A stretch of 10,063 bases of DNA from the NCBI GenBank assembly GCA_019693395.1, contig JAAMXP010001968.1, positions 1,676-11,738 of the forward strand. Reading direction: 5' to 3'. Shown piece by piece: positions 8,001 to 10,063 of this stretch. Numbering within the stretch: position 1 is the stretch's first letter; each line of letters begins with the position of its first letter. The stretch comes from Ettlia oleoabundans (lineage: Eukaryota; Chlorophyta; Chlorophyceae; Chlamydomonadales). The position numbers were made by a program, and so were the translations under genes. The notes beneath the pieces are model-generated. The model made no database searches. It had not been told where the DNA came from and worked only from the letters and a program-made list of their open reading frames with translations.

Positions 8001-9813
8001 AGATAACCTTGATTGGCTTGTTAGCTAGCACTGTGTGGTTTCCTTGTTGTGGGGCTTGGCTTTGGGCATTCTGCCTTGAGTGTGTTTGCTAGCTGTATAA
8101 AACGTTTCCAGCATGCAAGCCAGCCGCAACTTTCCGATCTGCACCGCCATAACCTTGCCTCCCTCCATCGTATGTCGCTGTTGCCCTCCTGCAGTTGAAG
8201 TTTTGCTGCGCGTGCGGCCCTACCTCTTGCCGCACATTATTGGCACCTGGTCCTCGCCAGTCCCAGCACTACCAGAGGGGGTGGTGCCGCTGCTGGGCAC
8301 TGTGCTGCGGCCCTTCCCAGACCCGCTGGCGGAGGTGAGGCGCGCTAGTTTGGTTATTATGCCCCTTTTGCCCCCTGTTGTGCTGCTGCCTTGCATGAAC
8401 CTAAGCGATACCAGATTTCCCTTTTATGGAGCGGAACCACTTCCGTATTTTGGGTGCATTGCTGTCATTCACTGTGCTGTGGCTGTGCCGCCAGGGAGTA
8501 TAGATTCCCCTTGCCTGCCATGTGGGCTGTTGGGCATTGGCCGCATAGTGCCTGGCTATTTATTTTTATTATAATTTGCAACTTGGAATGGGGTTTTGGA
8601 TGGTCTAACAACCCCCTTGCTTTCTTCACGGGTGTTTGTCCGTGCGTGCATGTGCAGGACCAGCTGGGTGAGGCTTTGTCGGCCTACGTCAGCCAGCTAG
8701 AGAAGCCCATGCAGCTGTTCTGGCAGGCAGACGGCTTTGGCATTCTCGTGTGGATCAGCAAGCTCCAGCAGCTGGCGCAGCAATTCAGCTGCGTGTGTGT
8801 AGCCCGATCGTGGCTGAAGGCGGTGAAGAACTGGCTGCCGCAGCGCCGGGGGCCGGCGCCGCAGTTTGCCGATCACCCTAGAGCGGCATTCATGGACAGC
8901 AAGGCGCCGCCTGAGCCGCAGCAGTACGTCATGCTGCCGCAGCCAGGCGTGCAGCTACTGCAGCTGTTCGGGGGGCCAGGCCCAGGAAACATGCTGCCTC
9001 CCGTGCTAGCGTTCAAGGGGAACCCCTTCACATATGACGCGGGCTCCCTAGCCTGCAAGATCTTCCTGGTGGACGAAGCTGGCAGCGAGCAATGCCCCCC
9101 CTTGATGCCCGCATATCGGCAGCCATGCCGGCCAGCGTGGCGGCGGCGTCGGCAGCAGCAGCTGTGTTGGCGGTGCATCAGGGCAAGGCGCCAGAGGAGG
9201 TGAGGCTTGGGTTGGGATGTTGCAATTGCGGGAACTCGACGTACAGGGTGCTAGTAATTGCTATTTGCGTGTTACTGTATACCATTCTGTTGCCAGTCTC
9301 AGCATTGTTAGGCAGCAGTTACAACCGCCGGCGGCATGAGAAGCACCCACCGTCCCATTTGCCCCTCACCCTGGCCATCCACCCACCTGTTGCACCCTGC
9401 AGGTGTTCAGTCGCGGGCAGGTGCCAACCGCAGCAGTGCCTCCAGAACAGCTGCGCAGCCTCTGCACTGCTTTACAACAAATGTCGGCTAGCGGGCGGCC
9501 TTTGGGTGATAGCGCAAAGATCGTGCCCTATCATCGCCGCCAGACGCTGCGGGCGGAGTTGCAGGCTCTGCTGCGCTCTTGCTCAGCAGACCCAAACGGG
9601 TCCTTTTTGCTGATTACTGTGCGGCAGACCTCCTGGGCAGAGCAGCGGTCAAAGCTGCCACCGGTGCTGCGGGAAGCGCTAGCGCTGCCAGGCGACGATG
9701 AGCAGCAGGGAGCGGGGCAGGTGGTTGCTGACGCGCCATGTAGTTGCACGCAGTTGTCAACGTCAGTGGCGCACAGCCACGCCTGCACAACCTCAAGCTC
9801 CATGTTGCAATAA
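4862..9813 (+). CDS. Large twelve-exon gene of unknown function (~900 aa)
   Basis: Proposed exons: 4862-5000, 5161-5277, (~5539)-5622, 5674-6011, 6277-6382, 6607-6922, 7165-7370, 7501-7723, 7854-7987, 8195-8334, 8658-9199, 9403-9813. Splice phases agree at every join except exon 2 to 3 (acceptor unresolved) and exon 11 to 12 (one-base discrepancy at a C-run). The exon 9 to 10 join needs a GC donor. The product is not recognised: I see no clear catalytic motif, and the sequence is mixed, soluble-looking, with a KDKDKDK stretch, an 11-Ala run and Pro/Gln-rich patches. The start at 4862 is the first ATG after an in-frame stop at 4838-4840, but an upstream exon is possible. Alternatives: two genes, the first ending at the TAG at 8026-8028. 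The 3' end is uncertain because the last ~25 codons lie antisense to another coding-like segment. The protein could be host or from an old mobile element, and nothing here decides it. Confidence 0.65.
5161..5277 (+). CDS. Large gene, exon 2
   Basis: Acceptor TTTAACCTACAG ends at 5160. The frame reads PGAAALWEATLAASMIKEGQ, SKERHVMLPNHRFFALLFG, with a GTGCGT donor at 5278. Third positions are strongly GC. The frame stays open past the donor to 5429, so a later donor is possible and could resolve the exon 3 phase problem. Confidence 0.65.
5381..5419. repeat. Three tandem copies of a 13-bp unit in an intron
   Basis: ACCACTGCATGTC repeats three times without mismatch and is followed by a partial fourth copy (ACCA). 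It lies within intron 2 of the large gene. Copy number is likely variable. Confidence 0.9.
5539..5622 (+). CDS. Large gene, exon 3 (5' boundary uncertain)
   Basis: The last 16 codons (STDALKQLKFAHQSHA from 5574) look real and the donor GTAACC at 5623 leaves one base that joins exon 4 as Gly. The acceptor is unclear. A CAAG ending at 5538 gives the right phase with exon 2 and translates the preceding CCCCA repeat as Pro/Thr/His-rich sequence. AAAAG ending 5573 gives the wrong phase. Confidence 0.45.
5674..6011 (+). CDS. Large gene, exon 4
   Basis: Acceptor CTGCCTGCAG, donor GTAGGT at 6012. It reads HLPSYTDDFHLLLCCSVLHG, EGCLSIRITHDGFEPEISLC, GASPAFIESFRDIMANVLG, then a charged tail with a proline cluster (QPPPDQKKLAEGLVQTL). 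The second half is polar and likely a linker. Confidence 0.7.
6104..6132 (+). repeat. G-quadruplex-capable tract in intron 4
   Basis: Five G-runs of three to seven bases with one- or two-base loops on the sense strand, about 90 bases downstream of the GTAGGT donor. It may form in the transcript. Confidence 0.7.
6277..6382 (+). CDS. Large gene, exon 5
   Basis: Acceptor CACTGCAG, donor GTGAGG at 6383. It starts GVDKGP, runs through a Lys-Asp repeat built on an AAGGAC tandem, then AWTTVRAAKLAIRFVDEGGL and TA. The exon 4 charged tail and this repeat together form a basic, probably disordered bridge. Confidence 0.7.
6607..6922 (+). CDS. Large gene, exon 6
   Basis: Acceptor GCTTGTAG, donor GTAAGT at 6923. 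It reads HGYFVAVRDGLLDRVLQLFE, ATAVTRMHLRNWLRNNSAQ, then a Cys pair (CSECC) and GRLLVEHVAGKALATAHHHD. An intron-like stretch at 6744-6772 (GTGG to TTTTCAG) lies inside but is 29 bases, and removing it breaks the frame, so I keep the exon whole. Confidence 0.65.
7165..7370 (+). CDS. Large gene, exon 7
   Basis: Acceptor ACCCATGCAG, donor GTGGGC at 7371. It reads LQGFSHAAASSHDGDAAKLP, AYYLSIKARLPLDALSIAIV, LGPCGLQLSHRKLPYFVAAL, PLLSVVPA. The first base completes a Gly codon begun in exon 6. This is the most hydrophobic exon but has no clear membrane helix. Confidence 0.7.
7501..7723 (+). CDS. Large gene, exon 8, with poly-Ala tract
   Basis: Acceptor ATCTTTGCAG, donor GTAAGA at 7724. It reads GIGGETRRVVAAAVRVYGRL, LPDYVQRLIFKNEP, an 11-alanine run coded by GCT/GCC repeats (7614-7646), a proline-rich patch, then FIEIVRQLALRCSK. 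The phase fits both neighbours. Confidence 0.75.
7854..7987 (+). CDS. Large gene, exon 9, GC donor or alternative gene end
   Basis: Acceptor GTCTGCGTAG ends at 7853, and one base completes the Thr codon from exon 8. It reads NPHPEPLTQAKALAMLEAMG, YSMSASCFGDWVREEANRTY, QKQT. Splicing at G|GCAAGC (intron 7988-8194) gives the correct phase for exon 10. Without it the frame runs on for 13 codons to a TAG at 8026-8028. Confidence 0.6.
7988..8194 (+). other. Candidate GC-AG intron
   Basis: The boundary CAG|GCAAGC matches the usual context of GC donors, and the acceptor is CCTCCTGCAG. Removing these 207 bases joins exons 9 and 10 with a Val codon. A TATA-like TATAAAA at 8096-8102 lies inside and would matter only if a second gene started here. 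Confidence 0.5.
8195..8334 (+). CDS. Large gene, exon 10
   Basis: Acceptor CCTCCTGCAG, donor GTGAGG at 8335. It reads EVLLRVRPYLLPHIIGTWSS, PVPALPEGVVPLLGTVLRPF, PDPLAE. It ends in phase 0, which fits exon 11. Confidence 0.7.
8658..9199 (+). CDS. Large gene, exon 11 (parent of the inverted fragment)
   Basis: Acceptor CATGTGCAG, donor GTGAGG at 9200. It reads DQLGEALSAYVSQLEKPMQL, WISKLQQLAQQFSCVCVARS, WLPQRRGPAPQ, AAFMDSKAPPEPQQYVMLPQ, GNMLPPVLAFKGNPFTYDAG and on to LVDEAG. It then has to change frame at the C-run 9094-9100 to read AAMPASVAAASAAAAVLAVH and QGKAPEE, which joins exon 12 in phase. Unshifted, the exon would end Arg/Gln/Cys-rich and run into a poor frame in exon 12. The block 8730-9193 is duplicated in inverse at 1746-2216, with the same frame relationship. 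Confidence 0.75.
9403..9813 (+). CDS. Large gene, exon 12, 3' end uncertain
   Basis: Acceptor CACCCTGCAG ends at 9402. It reads VFSRGQVPTAAVPPEQLRSL, CTALQQMSASGRPLGDSAKI, RAELQALLRSCSADPNGSFL, LITVRQTSW, RSKLPPVLREALALPGDDEQ, and after about 9740 turns into a Ser/Cys/His-rich tail ending at TAA 9811-9813. The tail lies antisense to the endonuclease-like segment and looks non-native. I found no TGTAA after it. The true protein may end or splice near 9740. Confidence 0.55.
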   Translation: MFSRGQVPTAAVPPEQLRSLCTALQQMSASGRPLGDSAKIVPYHRRQTLRAELQALLRSCSADPNGSFLLITVRQTSWAEQRSKLPPVLREALALPGDDEQQGAGQVVADAPCSCTQLSTSVAHSHACTTSSSMLQ

Positions 9814-10063
9814 TGAGCAATCATGGCAGCCATGGCAGCCAGGGCCTCTGCGTCGCCAGGAGCCAAGCCGATAGCGCAACCCCCATGCGCGCCAGTGCCG
9901 TCCCCCAACATGAACCCTATCGTTGCTGCCAGGTACGCTGCACCCCGTCGGGTCTCCAGGGGTGCCGAGGTCGATGAGGCGAGCCATCGCCAGAAAGTAG
10001 GCCAGCTTTTTGCACTTGTTGGCGTGGTGCTCCAGTGGCGAGCCCACTGCACAGCAGATCGGG
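9729..10063 (-). pseudogene. LAGLIDADG (DOD) homing endonuclease/intein-like segment, frame-broken or partial
   Basis: Two adjacent - strand frames look coding. From the right edge to about 9949: PLEHHANKCKKLAYFLAMAR then LIDLGTPGD. From about 9947 to 9729, one frame over: AAYLAATIGFMLGDGTG, then HGGCAIGLAPGDAEALAAMA, AMIAHYCNMELEVVQAW. The GFMLGDGTG motif, preceded by a hydrophobic helix and followed by a short beta segment, an acidic residue and a second helix (DAEALAAMAAMIAHY), matches the layout of a DOD endonuclease repeat, in which an acidic residue of the motif coordinates the catalytic metal. Known relatives include intein-embedded endonucleases. The two parts need a one-base shift near 9948, so this is a broken copy, a missed splice, or an error. 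Only one motif is visible because the window ends. Could also be an unrelated protein with a chance match. Confidence 0.4.

Noticed and set aside
8096..8102. TATAAAA as a promoter for a second gene
   Set aside because: It falls inside the proposed GC-AG intron, and the following ATG frame has weak coding content before it reaches exon 10. Kept only as an alternative.
9092..9613. 173-codon + frame crossing the intron between exons 11 and 12
   Set aside because: It reads through good splice sites (GTGAGG at 9200, GCAG at 9402). Its exon 12 part is Cys/Arg-rich and looks like an out-of-frame shadow.

Overview
The window looks like nuclear DNA of a green alga, probably a volvocine relative of Chlamydomonas. 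The evidence is GC-rich third codon positions, alanine- and glutamine-rich exons, many introns of roughly 200-350 bases with GTGAG/GTAAG donors and GCAG acceptors, long C-rich or G-rich tracts inside introns, and a TGTAA polyadenylation motif 35 bases after a stop codon. There are no bacterial-style operons, rRNAs or tRNAs. The organism is an inference.

Layout. Positions 144-497 are the last exon of a gene that enters from the left on the + strand. Positions 498-1745 are non-coding, with a 16-bp tandem duplication, a 40-bp alternating CG/TG tract and a quadruplex-forming G-rich block. Positions 1746-2216 hold a broken, inverted copy of one exon of the large + strand gene further right. Positions 2217-4095 have no firm gene. 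They contain a pair of ~100-bp direct repeats with a conserved hairpin, a 30-bp perfect palindrome between them, a GAAA-loop hairpin, and one doubtful exon near 3506-3750. Positions 4096-4859 carry the two 3' exons of a - strand gene.

From about 4862 to 9813 runs one large + strand gene of about twelve exons, some 900 residues. I built it by matching splice phases between neighbouring exons, and all but three joins agree in phase. I do not recognise its product. One intron appears to use a GC donor. The penultimate exon needs a one-base frame change at a run of seven Cs to join the last exon. The right edge (9729-10063, - strand) has a coding segment resembling the LAGLIDADG (DOD) homing endonuclease/intein fold, overlapping the 3' end of the large gene antisense.

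No shared pathway can be inferred. The most informative relationships are the duplication of part of the exon at 8658-9199 into the inverted fragment at 1746-2216, and the possible truncation or overlap of the large gene's 3' end by the endonuclease-like segment.
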